This document shows, piece after piece, positions 10,379 through 22,821 of a stretch of 64,000 bases of DNA. Position 1 is the first letter of the stretch; every line of letters begins with the position of its first letter. The notes beneath the pieces were generated by a model. The model was not told where the DNA came from. It saw only the letters and a program-made list of their open reading frames with translations, and did no database searches. The stretch lies in assembly GCF_029867415.1 (NCBI RefSeq), contig NW_026705330.1:186001-250000 (forward strand), given 5' to 3'. Origin of the DNA: Vicia villosa. Its lineage: Eukaryota; Streptophyta; Magnoliopsida; Fabales; Fabaceae. A program made the translations under genes and the position numbers.

Positions 10379-13289
10379 ATGGCCGCTTCATTATCTCACA
10401 ATGTTGGCTCATCTGTCCCTCTTCATCTTCAAGAAGAAGAAAATCAGCAAATCACTCCGGTTGTTGCCTGCTCTATTCCTAAGAAGGATCTGGAAGTTAT
10501 CTGTGAACTAATGGTAGATTTTGATAGCATCGAAGAACATGAATATCATCTCAAAGAAGATATCATTTTTCAAGGATGGACTTCATTGTTTGCTGAGTTC
10601 TGTGGACCGGTCTACCCAGATCTTGTTAAGGAATTTTGGGTGCATGCAGTTGTTGCCCCTAAATCTATTCTGTCTTTCGTCCATGGGAAGTTTGTGGTAG
10701 TTACTAAGAACATTCTGAGAATGATGTTTGATCTAATAAACCCTGAGGGTGCTTATGAAATTGATCAAAGGGCTGATTGGGATGATGTGTTGTATACCCT
10801 TTACACAGACGTTAAGAAGACAAAGCATGTCAAGGACATGAAAGACCTCTACAAAATCTGGACCAAGATTCTTCTGGGGTGTTTCTATCACAGGAAAGGA
10901 ACACATGCTGCAGATTTCGTCAACAATGAGCAGAAATACATTCTGTATTGCATTGCCACTAAGAAGAAGGTTGATGTTATCTACATAATCTTCAATCACA
11001 TGTGGAATGCTGTGAGGGATTCCAGAAATGCCTTCAGAGTGAAAAATTGTACTATCATTCCTTTTGGAAGAATCATTACAAACCTTCTAGTTCACTCCAA
11101 GATTGTTGAGAACCTGGAAGCTGAAGGTACTATCAAAGACCTTGTCGTTACCACTGGAAGTTGCTTGAATGCTCTCACTTTGAGAAAGATGAAGGTTATT
11201 GATACTATCATCAAAACTCCTCAACCTCTTCCTGGAACAAGAAGCAGAAGAGATCATATTCTTGCTAACTTTGAAACCTTCTTCAGAAGTGAGGTGCCAG
11301 AAGTCAGAGCTAGATATCTGAAGTCACTCAAAGAAGATGAAGGAGTAAAAGATCAAGAAAAAGGTGCTCCTGCTAAAGTAGACCGCAAGAAAACTTCTAC
11401 CTCTAGGGCTGCTGCCTCAGAAGATGTTTCAGAAGCTGCTCCTCAAGCTGCTGAAAAGAAGGAAAGAAGGACCAAAAGAAAATTTGATCATCCTTCTGAT
11501 AATCAGGTGAAGGTAGTTCAGAATGTAGCTGCTGCTACTGTTAAAGAGGTTGTTCCAGAAAAAGTTATTGCTGAAGTCGTTCAGGCTGTGTCAATTGAAT
11601 TTGAAAAGAATAAGAAGAAGGCTGCTGATGAGAAGAAGAAGAAAAAAATCGAATAAAGATGTTGAAAATGTTAAAGCTGTTTAGAAGAAGAAGATCAGAA
11701 AAAGGAAGCTGATAATAAATGACTCCGATGAAGAAGAGGTTGTTCAAGAAGCTGTGAATCAGCAGGTAGAAATCTCGCAAGGACCAACAACTCAAGCAGT
11801 TGAAGGTCAGAATGTTGTTGAAAATGAGAAGGAAGCTCTGGAATCTGCCAGAAGGAGAGAAATCTCTCGTGGTAAAGCAAAGATTGTTGAAGAGCATAAG
11901 AGTAAGAAGCAGAAGAAGCTTGAGGCTGTGTTCGAAGCTGTTCAGAAGGTATCCAAAGGTATACATCTCTCTGAACCTGATTTTGTTCCTACTTTACGTT
12001 CAGAAGTTGCACCAATAGCTGTTGCCCAAACCCCTGAACCAGTAAATCAACCAGATAAAGCCCCATCAGAATCACCCATAAAAGTTCATGTTCTCACACC
12101 TCCCTCTTCTCCTATAACCAAAACCCTTACTCCTCCTCTTTAACCCATTCCAGATGTTTCCATTCCTTCCTCTCCACCCGCAACCAACCTTGCTTCTGAT
12201 CAGATCCTTAATAACCCTGTTCTTGATATACCACCCCTACAAACTCTCTTTCCACCTCACACAAATATATCCACTTCTCAACCTCCTCCCCATGCCAGCT
12301 ATGAACCCATTCCTTCCACCTCTCAAAACAACCCATGTGTTTCTGATCTTCCAGACTCTGCATCACATGAGCAATTGCTCCGTGATTGCAACTACACTCC
12401 CAAGCCTCGTCCTGAAGCTGAAATGGTAGTGTTAGATTCTGAGAACGAAGCAGAATCATCTTTTAGGTTGGATAGAGAACCTCAACCATATTCTGTCCCT
12501 AACCCTGACTCTCCAATAACCAAAATAAAATCCCGCCAGGAATACCCTATTGGTGTAATTTTTGAATTGGTAAAGAGGAATCTCAGAAGAGTCTTTGATA
12601 CTCTCAGAATCGCTGAAAGTGCTGGCCTGAATGATGTCACTATGCGAAAGTTCTGGAGAATCTTCCGAAGAAAAGCAGATGCTTGTTTTGAAGAACTTCA
12701 GGAAGTTTGTGTAGAAGCTGCTCCACGGCCTTGTGGTATTCTGAGAAGTTATGAAGACTTCTGGTTCGCTCGTCTCGGAGGGAGATATATCTTTGAGGAG
12801 AAGCTGTTCACTGATGAGCTGGAAGAAGCAAGAATTGCTGCTGCAATGGAAGCTAACCCTTGCAGGGAGATTGTGGTCTGGAGACCTCAATATCCTGTTC
12901 TGCTCGGAGACTTCAGGTCTCTCTTTGAATTTCTGAGGGAAAACCCTTCTAAGGAAGACCCAAGCTTGGTCATTCCAGAAGTTGTTGACCCACCAGAAGT
13001 TAAAGGTCTTTCTGCTCCTAGGAATCTTGCTGCCATTCTTCAGGCACTTGAGAATGGAGATTCTGAGGTTCCTGCTGCAGAGTATGGAGATGCTTCTATG
13101 GAAGAAGCAGATGCTGAAGATCATGTTGCTGAAACCATTCCTGTTGAGGAAAATCCTGCAAATGATCTGACTTTGGAAGCTACGGATCAGCATGCCATCC
13201 CTCTGGAAAGAAGTTGTGAAGCTTCTTCTGATGAACCTTCTCGTCTTTCAAGGACTTTGGAAGTCATTCAGAAGAACCAGGATGAGCAG
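10379..13289 (+). pseudogene. M2 ORF2, N-terminal and middle part, broken
   Basis: This is the homologue of the M1 796-aa ORF. I start it at 10379 (MAASLSHNVG) because homology and the TATA spacing fit better than the upstream ATG at 10295. The first frame runs to 11656 and holds the helical domain (GPVYPDLVKEFWVH, TIIPFGRIITNLLV) and Lys-rich segments. In an A-rich stretch near 11640-11650 the frame changes; the second frame has stops at 11682-11684 and 12141-12143. From 12144 it is open through the Pro-rich region and the conserved IVVWRPQYPVLLGDF block to the O1 insertion. The long minus-strand ORF at 12456-13193 is only a shadow of this gene. Confidence 0.82.
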
Positions 13290-16200
13290 TGTCATACCCC
13301 AAAATTTGCCTTCCATATTTCATTCACAATGATTCAAAGATCAAGAGATTCGTCAAGTCATTCTCCTGAGTAAGAGTCTTTCTAAAGATAGGGTTTGGTA
13401 CTCTCCTGAAGGGATTAGAAAAACAAGGCCTCTAATGAAGTTCTCCATGACCCATTATGATCCAAGGTATCTCTATGTCAAAAGTCAAAGCCCAAATCCA
13501 AAGGTTACTTGTTCAACAACACAGATGATCCACAGTGAACTGGTTTGACCTAAAAGTCAACCATGGTCAAAGCATAGCTAAAAGCTCTAAAATTTGGTCA
13601 ACATCAAGTATGGAGGAGTATATCCATCATTTGATCAAAGGTTGATCATGATCCATCAATAGAAACTCATAAATGAACAAATGCGAAAAGGTTCAAATTA
13701 GGGTTTCTTTAGGAGAAAGTCAACTAAACTTTGACTGGCCATAACTTTCACATGGAACATCAGAAATTCCTCACTCAAAGCCTATTTGGAAGGAAGTTGG
13801 ATTCTCTACAACTTTGTCTCTCACAAGCCAAGGCTGGAAATGCTTCATTTGAGAGGTATAATGCAAAAGACTACAGGTCCTTTTCAAGCATCCTCCAAAA
13901 ACAGTTTTTTGTCAAAGAGGATATGATGAAGATAAAAGCCCCAAATGAAAAATATGTTCCAAAGTGGCTTATAGAGGACCTCTTGAGGTTTCCAAAAAGT
14001 CTTAGAACTCCCTCATAGCTGAAAAATTGAGTGAGATATGCTTGATCAAAGTTGAGCAATTTTTGGAGGCAAAATGTGAAATAAAGAGGGTTCAAAGTGG
14101 AATATTTTGCAAATGGGCCTATATCTTTATGAGTCAACCTTGATCCACAAGTCACTTAAGTTATCTAAACCAAAGGCCACAAATTTTATCAAGCCATTTG
14201 ATTTTATATATAATTTTATTTCATTTAAAAGTGATTTAAAATAATATAATTGAAAGAAAATCAAATATTGTGTCAAAAATATTCACATAAACCACTTCCA
14301 ACCAACATTTATGGCCAAATATAATATATTTTCGTGGACTATTGATTGAGGAAAGAATTGGTACAAATTTGGCCAAAATAGCAAGTTCCCATTCATGAAT
14401 AAAATCAAATTTTCTCAAGATTGGCAAGATTGGATTCAAGGGCTTTTTGGCATTATTTTTAACCTAATCTCATCCTCTATAAGTAGCAGACACTAGCCAC
14501 ACGAATAAGGGTTGAGTTTTTGGGGATCAGAACATAAGCACAAGAACTCAAATTTTCATCAAAAGCTTGATTTCAGTTTTGGAGGATTTGGAGCTTTCAA
14601 GGAGATTTGAGGATTGCAAAAGGTTCACAGGATCACTCTGAAGCTGTGAGGATTCTTGCTCTACATCAATAACCCCAAATAATTCTCCAATTAGCCGTGG
14701 TATGTAATTTTAAAAACCTGGTCGATTAGCATGATTCATACACTATTGTTAACAATTGATTGCATATTTTAATTGATAATGATGTTCTGAACGTTTCTTG
14801 ATTGCTTGCTTTGAGTTTTAGTGTGTGAATCGTATTCGGCCATTGGAGGCCGAATTAGGGTTCTTGATTTTGATTTGGGGGTTTTTATTAGGGTTTAAAT
14901 TAGACTAAGACAAGGTTAGCATTAGGTTCGTGAGGTTTAAACGAAGAGATTCTAGGGGTCGCGAAGAATTTATATATACACATGGGCTATTCGTTATTTT
15001 GGCAGTTTTGATTGCTACAGGGAAAACCGTAGCAAAATCGTAGCAAGATTTGCAGGTCTTTTTGAAGACTGGTGGGGAAGATGATGAGTTGTCACTCCCC
15101 AGTTTGCCAGTTCAAATTCTCGCGCGCGTTTTGCCATGACGTGTCTTAGACTTTTTATCTATTGAACCAGGGGCGTATACTAAACAAACAACTTGCTTGG
15201 TTGAGTTGGTTGGACGCGCGTGTGTGTGAGGGAGAGGTCACAGGTTCGAGCCCTCCCTCCAACCTTATTTTTATGAAAAGCCTGTTTCGTGATTCAATAC
15301 GTGCGCGTCTAGGTTAATTACCATGGTCCATCAAACTCTAGCCACCGGATTGCCATCAGCCTTAGATCATGCGCCCAGAATTAATCCCTATAACATGAAC
15401 CTTCAAGTCTGCCTTACCTAATCCTAACCCTAATAACAATAATAATTTTAATTAATTTATTTGTTTAAATTAAAATACTTTTAAATATATTTATTAATAT
15501 AATAATAATTGTTTTTTTAAAATAGATTATTATATGATATTTATATTAAAAGTTCTAATTTGTTGTTCGTTCCGATTAAATCAATTAATCGCTATGGTCA
15601 ATAATAAATTTTAATTAAAATGTTATTTAATTAAAATATAATTAATCTCTAATTTGGTTAAATGGTTTCGACTATCTTATTAGTCGCGATGATTAATCTT
15701 TCTATTTTTCTTATTTTAATTCGTTGTTCTTTTTGATTGAATCAATCGATCACGAGGGGTAACGATACAAATCAAACTATAAAATTATTAAAAAATACTA
15801 TAATTCATTATTAGTGATAATTGAATCAATCGATTAAAATTGGTAATGATACAATTTAAAATCTGTTAACTATGGTGATCGAATCTATTGATCATTGCGG
15901 TTAATAGTACAAAATTAAATCAGGGTTGTATGCCCAAATCTAAAACATTCAAAACACACTAAACCACGGCACTACGGATTTTTATCCTAGGCAATTCAAA
16001 ATGCCTTTCAAATCACTATTTCAAACCACGACAGGCCAGTCAAAAAGCCTTCAAACCATTCAAATTCAAATCCTAAAAGGCGTACAACCCTTCCCCGAAC
16101 TACGTAGACTCTGATCCTCCATAAGGAGGTACGTAGGCACTTGGCAACAAGGCGAGTCCCCCTCTTCCAAACTCTAATCATGTTCATGTAATTAGCTTTT

Positions 16201-16417
16201 TAACTCTATTAACTGTCTGTCATCTTTCTTAATTTTTTAGCCATAAACCTTAGCTTTATAATGCAAACCTTAGGAAAGGGTTGAGGGTGCCTAACACCTT
16301 CCCTCGACCTGAATGTAGTATCTTACCCTGATCTCTCAACTGCGCGAGGTTTCCTATTCGCCTTGGTAGAATAGGTGGCGACTCTAAACCTTTTAATTTT
16401 TAGGGCGGGTTGCTACA
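13290..16417 (+). repeat. O1 5' LTR (3128 bp)
   Basis: TG at 13290, TGCTACA end at 16417. A TATA-like CTATAAG lies at 14477-14483. Near the end are GGGTGCCTAACACCTTCCCT (16286-16305) and GGTGGCGACTC (16374-16384), two motifs shared with the other Tat-type LTRs of this window. Compared with the 3' LTR I count about 57 substitutions by hand, roughly 1.9 percent. A 32 bp stretch near 16170-16205 is missing from the 3' copy. Confidence 0.9.
15198..15253 (+). other. tRNA-like A box/B box pair in O1 LTR
   Basis: TGGTTGAGTTGG (15198-15209) fits a pol III A box, and GGTTCGAGCCC (15243-15253) fits a B box, 33 bases apart as in tRNA genes. Cloverleaf pairing is poor, so it is not a tRNA gene. It may be the head of an old SINE or a chance tRNA-derived piece. 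The 3' LTR has the same pair at 24732-24787. Confidence 0.45.
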
Positions 16418-16419
16418 GC

Positions 16420-16436
16420 TGGCGACTCTGTTGGGG
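16420..16436 (+). other. O1 primer binding site, tRNA-Arg type
   Basis: TGGCGACTCTGTTGGGG begins two bases after the LTR. The complement of plant tRNA-Arg(ACG) ends TGGCGACTCCGCTGGGG, so two positions differ, both C to T. A tRNA-Arg primer is typical of Ogre/Tat elements. Confidence 0.8.
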
Positions 16437-17355
16437 AAACACTTAATGGTGAATACTATGCTCCTATAGGTTTTAGGTTTTTGGCAGGGTTTAGGTTTGG
16501 CAACTTTTTAGGGTTTGACTAATTTGTTTTTTTTAGGGTTTGTAATTTTTTTTTTATTTTTTTTTAAAATTTGTTTATTTGTTTATTTTTATCTAAAATA
16601 TTTAATTGTTTATGTGAATATATTTATATTTAATTGCCTGGTTGTTATATTTTTATATGCATTGCTGGGTATATTATGTTGTGTTAAAACCTAAGTGTGG
16701 GAGTTATCCTTGAGATCAGGGGGGACTTGAATCGCCTACGAGTCTCATTGATAACTCCACTCGGAGTGGGTTGAATATCCGGAAATGTCCAATACGAGGC
16801 TTGACCTTGTTGAGGGCAGGACTTGGTAGTCAGCTGATCTCTCCGAGAACCTACCCCAAAAATTCGAACCCCATGGATAAAATGAGTTGTTATAAAATCC
16901 AAAGAGACAAAAAGTCTCGGAGGCTACGAACGACCCCATGAGACCTTCTAGAACCCCCCATAAAAAGGTAGGCTCCCTAGAGCCGCTACGTCGAACCTAT
17001 GAACTTAGAATTCTTGAAATATCATAATCTGATTTGTATTTTTTTCATTTATGCTTGGGTTTGTTTCCTTGTTTGCTTGTTATTATATCTTTGCGTTTGC
17101 ATGCATCATTCCTCATGTGCATTCTTGCATCATGTCTTATTCAAAAAAAAAAGAGAGATAAAAAAGATTTATTATATTTAATCCATAAATATGGATAAGA
17201 CATAAACACGAATAAAGCATATCATTCATGGCATGCACGTCATTTCCATGGCATTGAGAGAAGATTTCTCTTTTATCTCAGAATAAGAGACCATTGGGAA
17301 GGATAACCGAACATCCCGACCGTCTTATCAGACAAGATTTCAGCAAAAGAAATCA
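16437..17355 (+). other. O1 5' untranslated leader
   Basis: Non-coding leader with T-rich runs (16525-16570). I see no ORF worth naming. The gag start follows at 17356. Confidence 0.6.
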
Positions 17356-18872
17356 ATGGATCAACTGGAACAGAATCAAGCCGCCCTTCGTGAGGAAGTG
17401 GATCAACTGAAGGTTAGTATGGAAGAGGTTAAAGGAGGTATGGCTCAGATGCTAGGATTCATGAAAGCCCTCCTAGATAAACAAGACAAGGCAAAAGAGG
17501 TTCAGTCTGGGGATACCCTGGTTCAGGATGAGATCCCTAACGACAAAAACCCGCTGCTAGGATTTGTTTCAGGCTTTGGCCCGGCTAAGGACAAACCTCA
17601 GGTCCGATCTGTCAGGAGAGCTATCCAATTCCAAGAGAAAGGAGAGACCTCCCAAGAAGGATTTGTCCCCACTCCACAAACGAAAGGGACAACCCGCACA
17701 GTTCGTATTCCTGCTAACAACGTCCCTAAGGATGAAGATTACCTGGATCTACAATACGGAGTACAAGAGGTGGACAACACAGACCAAGCACCTCAGACGC
17801 AACAGTCTAATCCCAACTCTAGGGAAGACTCCAAGGACAGTGAACAAATCAAGGCGCTAGAAGAGAGACTAAAAGTGGTAGAAGGATACGATGTCTTTGA
17901 CGTGGATACCTTCGAAATGAGCTTAGTCTCAGACTTGACTATCCCACACAAATTCAAGATTCCAGACTTCAAGAAATACAAAGGGCTCACGTGTCCGAGG
18001 AATCACTTGCGCATGTATGTGCGAAAAATGGCTGCTTATGCTCACGATCAAAAGCTGATGATACACTTCTTCCAAGAGAGTTTAAGCGGAGCATCTATTG
18101 ACTGGTACATGCAACTGGAGAAATCCTATATCAGAAGCTGGAATGATCTGGCTAACACTTTTTTGAAGCAATACAAGTACAACCTGGACATGGCACCCAA
18201 TCGGATGCAATTACAAAATATGTCACAGAAGAAGGATGAATCATTCAAGGAGTATGCCCAAAGGTGGAGGGAAATGGCTTCTCGAGTCCAACCCCCCTAA
18301 TGGAAAAAGAACTGGTGGACATATTTATGAGCACTTTGCAAGGACCGTACTACGACAAGATGGTCGGAAGCATATCTTCAGGGTTCTCAGACTTGGTAGT
18401 CATCGATGAGAGAATTGAAGATGGAATAAAAAATGGGAAGATACAAGGGGCACCCTCAGGTTCCTATCACACAAAGAAGTCATATGACGGAAAAAAGGAT
18501 TCCAACACTGTGGGGGCAATCATGGGTAATCGGACCCCAGCATCACAACAAAGGGATCAGCAAAAGCAACAGGGTGGCCAACGCACCTGGAGGTCCAAGC
18601 CAAAACGATCATTCACCCCGTTGTACATGCCACTGTCTCAAGCTTTGTAACGTCTGCTCAGTCAGAACTTGGTAACTCTGCTACCTCCATACTCAGCTCC
18701 AGCTAACCCTGCTCCTGGGTACAAGCATCATGCTAGGTGCGCTTATCATTCGGATAGTCCTGGTCATGATACAGAGGATTGTAGGCCGTTGAAGCACAAG
18801 ATCCAAGATTTGATTGAGGAAGGGCTCATTGAGTTCGAAGATCCTCACAAGTCTAATGCCATAGGTGGCTAG
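17356..18872 (+). pseudogene. O1 gag, Tat/Ogre type, frameshifted
   Basis: The ORF opens with a coiled-coil-rich N-terminus (MDQLEQNQAALREEVDQLK). The capsid-type retrotransposon gag domain follows at residues about 195-310, with FKIPDFKKYKG, SLSGASIDWYMQLE and FKEYAQRWREMA. A run of six C at 18291-18296 marks a frameshift: the first frame stops at 18298-18300, and the protein goes on in another frame from about 18294. A TAA at 18648-18650 interrupts it again. The tail has the Tat-type metal-binding motif CAYHSDSPGHDTEDC and ends at 18870-18872. No protease follows. Gag would form particles, so an element keeping only gag is unusual but known among deletion derivatives. Confidence 0.85.
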
Positions 18873-20495
18873 AAGGAGGATTTCTTAGACCATTAGTTTT
18901 GTTTTCATTCGCAATTTCTTTCCGTTTGTTTAAACATTAGTCTTACGACATATGCTATGTACTTTACAATAATCATTAATGCATTGCTTACGTTTGTCTT
19001 GATTTATTCCTAGTGTTCTCACTATATTTAAAACTGTGTTTTTACTTGGTTTTCTTCTTTGTGATATTCAACTCTCGTTAAAGTCGTACACCTTTAGAGG
19101 GAGAATGACGAAAACGATACCACAATTTCATACACTACGCTTTCGAACAGACCGTGTTGACGATGTACAGGCATTGTCTCAATTCCTAAATAACGAGATA
19201 TAAGGATGTTAATCCCTCGTCAACCCCTTTGAGCCTAAATAAGTAGGAGTTTTCCTTCATATAAAATAAAACCCTTCATACATAACCTGGGGTAGGGTAG
19301 CTGCTCAGTTAACTTAATTATTCCAAGTTGTTCCTTTGACATAATCACCGATGGTTCCCCGTCATCATTAAGTCCGGTAGTCAATATCCGCAAAGAAAAA
19401 AGAGAAAGCAATGCAAGGGCCTGCTAAGTCAAAACCTATTAAGGAGACTTAGGCAAAATTGGGGCATCCCGCTGACTGTAGTTTTAAAATGAACAATTCA
19501 GGCAAAAGTTAGGGATAACAAAGTCGAAAAGAGGTCATTACATACCCTCACAAAAGAAAATATTACAAGAAAAGAGGATGACTGCCTTTGCAAAATAAAC
19601 TTCTGGTTTTTAAACCATCATAAATATCAATATTCCCAAAGTCTTTTTGGAGCTTAAACACATAGCTAACTGAGCATAGGACCGAAGGACATCACGAATA
19701 TGGGGATGGGTACAAATAAGCTTTGAGCCGCTATCTTTTGTTTCTTAAAACCGTGAACCAGGCCACGTTACAACCCTTAAAAGTCCTAACTGAAGCATGG
19801 TTAGTTCGAAAGCATACCGTTACCAAAGGTATCCCGACTCCTTAAGATCTACTATAACTCTTGAGTTGATATCACTTTCTTACAAAAAAAAACTTCGCTT
19901 TACTCAAAAAATGTTTTTAAACTTTCAAGACAGACATATGCATTCGCATCTTATGAAGTTCATTATAAAGTACACTTGTCTATGTGAATTCAAATGTTTA
20001 AGCATCAGGGATAAGCTGCATGGGGCAATCTAATCAAGATTCATGGAATCTCTCAAGGACGCTGAATAGCCCTTGGGGCAAATCCATTACCTGGGGACAC
20101 GTCGCAAAGGTCACTCAGTATCAGATGGTGTCAATTTCACTCTTAGCCTTTCTAGGTAGTTTTTTCGTTAAGTACATCTCTTAACCTCTTCAGGTAGTCT
20201 TATTCAAGACAGGTTCAAAATCTCTTATCCTTTCAGGAGCCATGTTCAGAAAGTCTTGTCTAAGACACATTGTCTCATCCTTTCTACGAGCCTTTTCAGG
20301 TATCTCTCTTCATTCTCGGGAATCTTTACAGATAGTCTTCTCTAAGACATATTCCTTTCTGAGTAATCTTCTTTAAGATGCTTGTCGGTCTTTTCAGTTA
20401 GTTCAAACTTCTCTTACGCTTCCAAAAAACCTTGTCAAACTTTGTTTAAAAGTACAGAGTCTTCTCTAAGACAGTCTCATATCCTTTCTAGGTTA
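18873..20495 (+). other. O1 internal non-coding region, part 1
   Basis: No pol similarity is visible in any frame. From about 20140 the sequence consists of degenerate units with a core like CTTTTCAGGTAGTCTT and TAAGACA, the same theme as the 47 bp repeats downstream. It is interrupted at 20496 by a TRIM. Confidence 0.6.
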
Positions 20496-20687
20496 TGTTG
20501 GATAAATAAATCCAGCGTCACCCTTAGGGATTCGAATGGGCTTAACATCCCAACCCATGGCGCCTAGAGAGAGCTTACAAACCTCGCTTTAGGTGCAGCC
20601 CCTGAGGGCTCATACTATAAGGAAATAAAGTTGCGCCCTCACTAACAGCAATTGCTTTTAGCGCAGTGGTAAGCGCTTGATCCTACA
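20496..20687 (+). repeat. TRIM left terminal repeat
   Basis: 192 bp, TG to CA. Its end holds TAGCGCAGTGG (20659-20669), a pol III A-box match whose 4 bp GCGC/GCGC stem resembles a tRNA D arm. Confidence 0.92.
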
Positions 20688-20721
20688 AGTGGTATCAGAG
20701 CATGGTCATGGGTTCGAATCC
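20659..20721 (+). promoter_or_regulatory. tRNA-like pol III A/B boxes spanning TRIM repeat and interior
   Basis: A box TAGCGCAGTGG at 20659-20669 and B box GGTTCGAATCC at 20711-20721, 41 bases apart. Both match consensus fully. The A box is in the terminal repeat and the B box in the interior, so only the left repeat can form the pair. Transcription by pol III is possible but unproven. Confidence 0.55.
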
Positions 20722-20746
20722 CCCCGGCTGACACTGGGGGGGAGAT

Positions 20747-20938
20747 TGTTGGATAAATAAATCCAGCGTCACCCTTAGGGATTCGAATGGGCTTAACATC
20801 CCAACCCATGGCGCCTAGAGAGAGCTTACAAACCTCGCTTTAGGTGCAGCCCCTGAGGGCTCATACTATAAGGAAATAAAGTTGCGCCCTCACTAACAGC
20901 AATTGCTTTTAGCGCAGTGGTAAGCACTTGATCCTACA
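20747..20938 (+). repeat. TRIM right terminal repeat
   Basis: 192 bp copy of 20496-20687, followed directly by the second GGTTA. Confidence 0.92.
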
Positions 20939-22821
20939 GGTTAATCTTCTTCAAGATGTCTTTTCCTAAGTTTTGTTTAAAACGCCACAAAAACAGTCTC
21001 CATCTTCTATAGGAACCTTTTTGACCCTCTTCACAAACAGGTCCCTCTGATCTTTTTAAAAAAAGCACAGTCTTGTTTAAGACAATTTCCCATTCTGTCC
21101 AAGGAACTCTTCAGGTAATCTTATGGAAGACATCATCTCATTCTGAGTACTCAGCAAATCACTGTCCGTCAGGCGCAACCGAAACGCATGACTCACTCTG
21201 AAAAGCATCCGCTTCACATTCAAATCAATACTTACAATCAAGGATCCTATTAACTAGGGGCATATCTTTCAAGAATTCAAACACTGGGGCAATGCATATC
21301 AGGCAAGACATGGTGAAACTCGGGTTCTCTCTAAAGAGCCCTCCTTCAGATTAAGGGGCACGTCTCTCAAAGTTTTTGATATTGGGGAAATCACACTAGT
21401 ATCACACAAGGAGCATTGTTACGTAATTGGTCTTCCCACGCCTGTGGGATCATCATACATACATAATTCTCATTTATTTTGAGAATCTCATCACATGACA
21501 CATGCATCATGACATTGCATAAAACTAACGCTGCCTTTTCAGGTCACTTCATAATCAAAAGGATGTTATCATCCAATTACAGCGCAAATATGATCGTATC
21601 AACGATTCAATCTTAACAGATACAATTCTAATACCTCATTCCAAGTCTTTCTTCAAAGACAATCCAGAAGCAATCAAAGAATTTCTTACCTCTCCAGGTA
21701 GTCTTGTCCAAAATGGTTAACAACCTTCCCAAGCAGTTTTGTTTAAGACATATCCTAACCTTTCTAGGTAGTTTTGTTTAAAATGTTTCATAGCCTTTAT
21801 AGGAACCTTTCTAGGTAGTTTTGTTTAAAACATCTCATGGCCTTTATAGGAATCTTTCGAGGTAGTTTTGTTTAAAACGTTTCATGTCCTTTATAGGAAC
21901 CTTTATAGGCAGTTTTGTTTAAAACGTATCGTACCCTTTATAGGAACCTTTCTAGGTAGTTTTGTTTAAAACGTATCGTACCCTTTATAGGAACCTTTCT
22001 AGGTAGTTTTGTTTAAAACGTATCGTACCCTTTATAGGAACCTTTCTAGGTAGTTTTGTTTAAAACGTATCGTGCCCTTTATAGGAACCTTTCTAGGTAG
22101 TTTTGTTTAAAACATATCGTATCCTGTCTGGGAGCTTTTCTAGGTAAGTCTTGTTTAAGGTATCGCATATCCTGTCTAAGAGCCTTTCCAGGTGAGTCTT
22201 GTGTAAGAAGTATTACATCCTTTCCAAAAACTTTTCTAGGTTAGTCTTGTGTAAGACGTGTCCTAATCTCTCTAGATAGTCTTGTTAAGACGTTCATATC
22301 CTTTATAGGAACCTGTGTAGGTAGTCCTGTTTAAGACGTTTCATATCTTTTAGGAGCCTTTCTAGGTGAATCTTATTTAAGACATATCATGCCTCTCTAG
22401 GTATCTTTCTTAGAATGTTTATCCAATCTTTTCTAAGATATACCTAGTTCTTTTAAAGAACTCCTTAGTTAGTCTTCTCCAAGACATTCTTCCTAAGCTT
22501 GGTTCAAAGCCTAAGCTTCTTCGCATTAACCTCTGATATACCCTATTCAGGAACTTCTTCAGGTAGTCTTCTATAAGACATTACTTTATATCTCTTCAGA
22601 CAAAATCAATATGATCCTAGTATGAAGAGCATATGCTCTGGACAAGCATCTTGTCAAACAACGGGATGGCATCTTTAAGCCCATCTAAAAAAACTGTTTC
22701 CCACACCGGCAAGCGCAAATTTTTGGGTATTCTAGTATTCAATCCTCTTCCACCATCAGACCGCGATAGGCGAACAAGCCAATCTACCTCTTCAGGTTTA
22801 AGAAGATTGAACAGGGGCAGC
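20939..22821 (+). other. O1 internal non-coding region, part 2
   Basis: Continues the non-coding interior of O1 after the TRIM. It holds degenerate repeat units, then the 47 bp tandem array, and ends with the purine-rich GAACAGGGGCAGC at 22809-22821, the likely polypurine tract directly before the 3' LTR. Confidence 0.65.
21760..22130 (+). repeat. 47 bp tandem repeat array
   Basis: Units start AACCTTTCTAGGTAGTTTTG and run through TTTAAAACGTATCGTACCCTTTATAGG. Starts at 21945, 21992, 22039 and 22086 give an exact 47-base period. More diverged units extend from about 21690 to 22400. Confidence 0.88.

Larger units (their letters stand above)
20496..20938 (+). mobile_element. TRIM element, 443 bp, with perfect GGTTA target duplication
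   Basis: Two terminal direct repeats of 192 bp (20496-20687 and 20747-20938) begin TGTTGG and end CTACA; I see one difference (AAGCGCTTG versus AAGCACTTG). Between them are a perfect initiator tRNA-Met primer site TGGTATCAGAGC (20690-20701) and a polypurine tract GGGGGGGAGA (20736-20745). The target duplication GGTTA is at 20491-20495 and 20939-20943. This is a terminal-repeat retrotransposon in miniature: no coding capacity, mobilised in trans. It is very young by repeat identity. Confidence 0.93.

Noticed and set aside
12456..13193. Minus-strand ORF of 245 codons.
   Set aside because: It lies opposite M2 ORF2, whose homology to M1 ORF2 is clear; the reverse frame shows no family features.
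20496..20687. Cassandra-type TRIM with 5S rRNA.
   Set aside because: The repeat has no 5S rRNA-like stretch.
20659..20721. A real tRNA gene.
   Set aside because: A and B boxes are good, but there is no acceptor stem or clear anticodon arm, and the B box lies in the TRIM interior.
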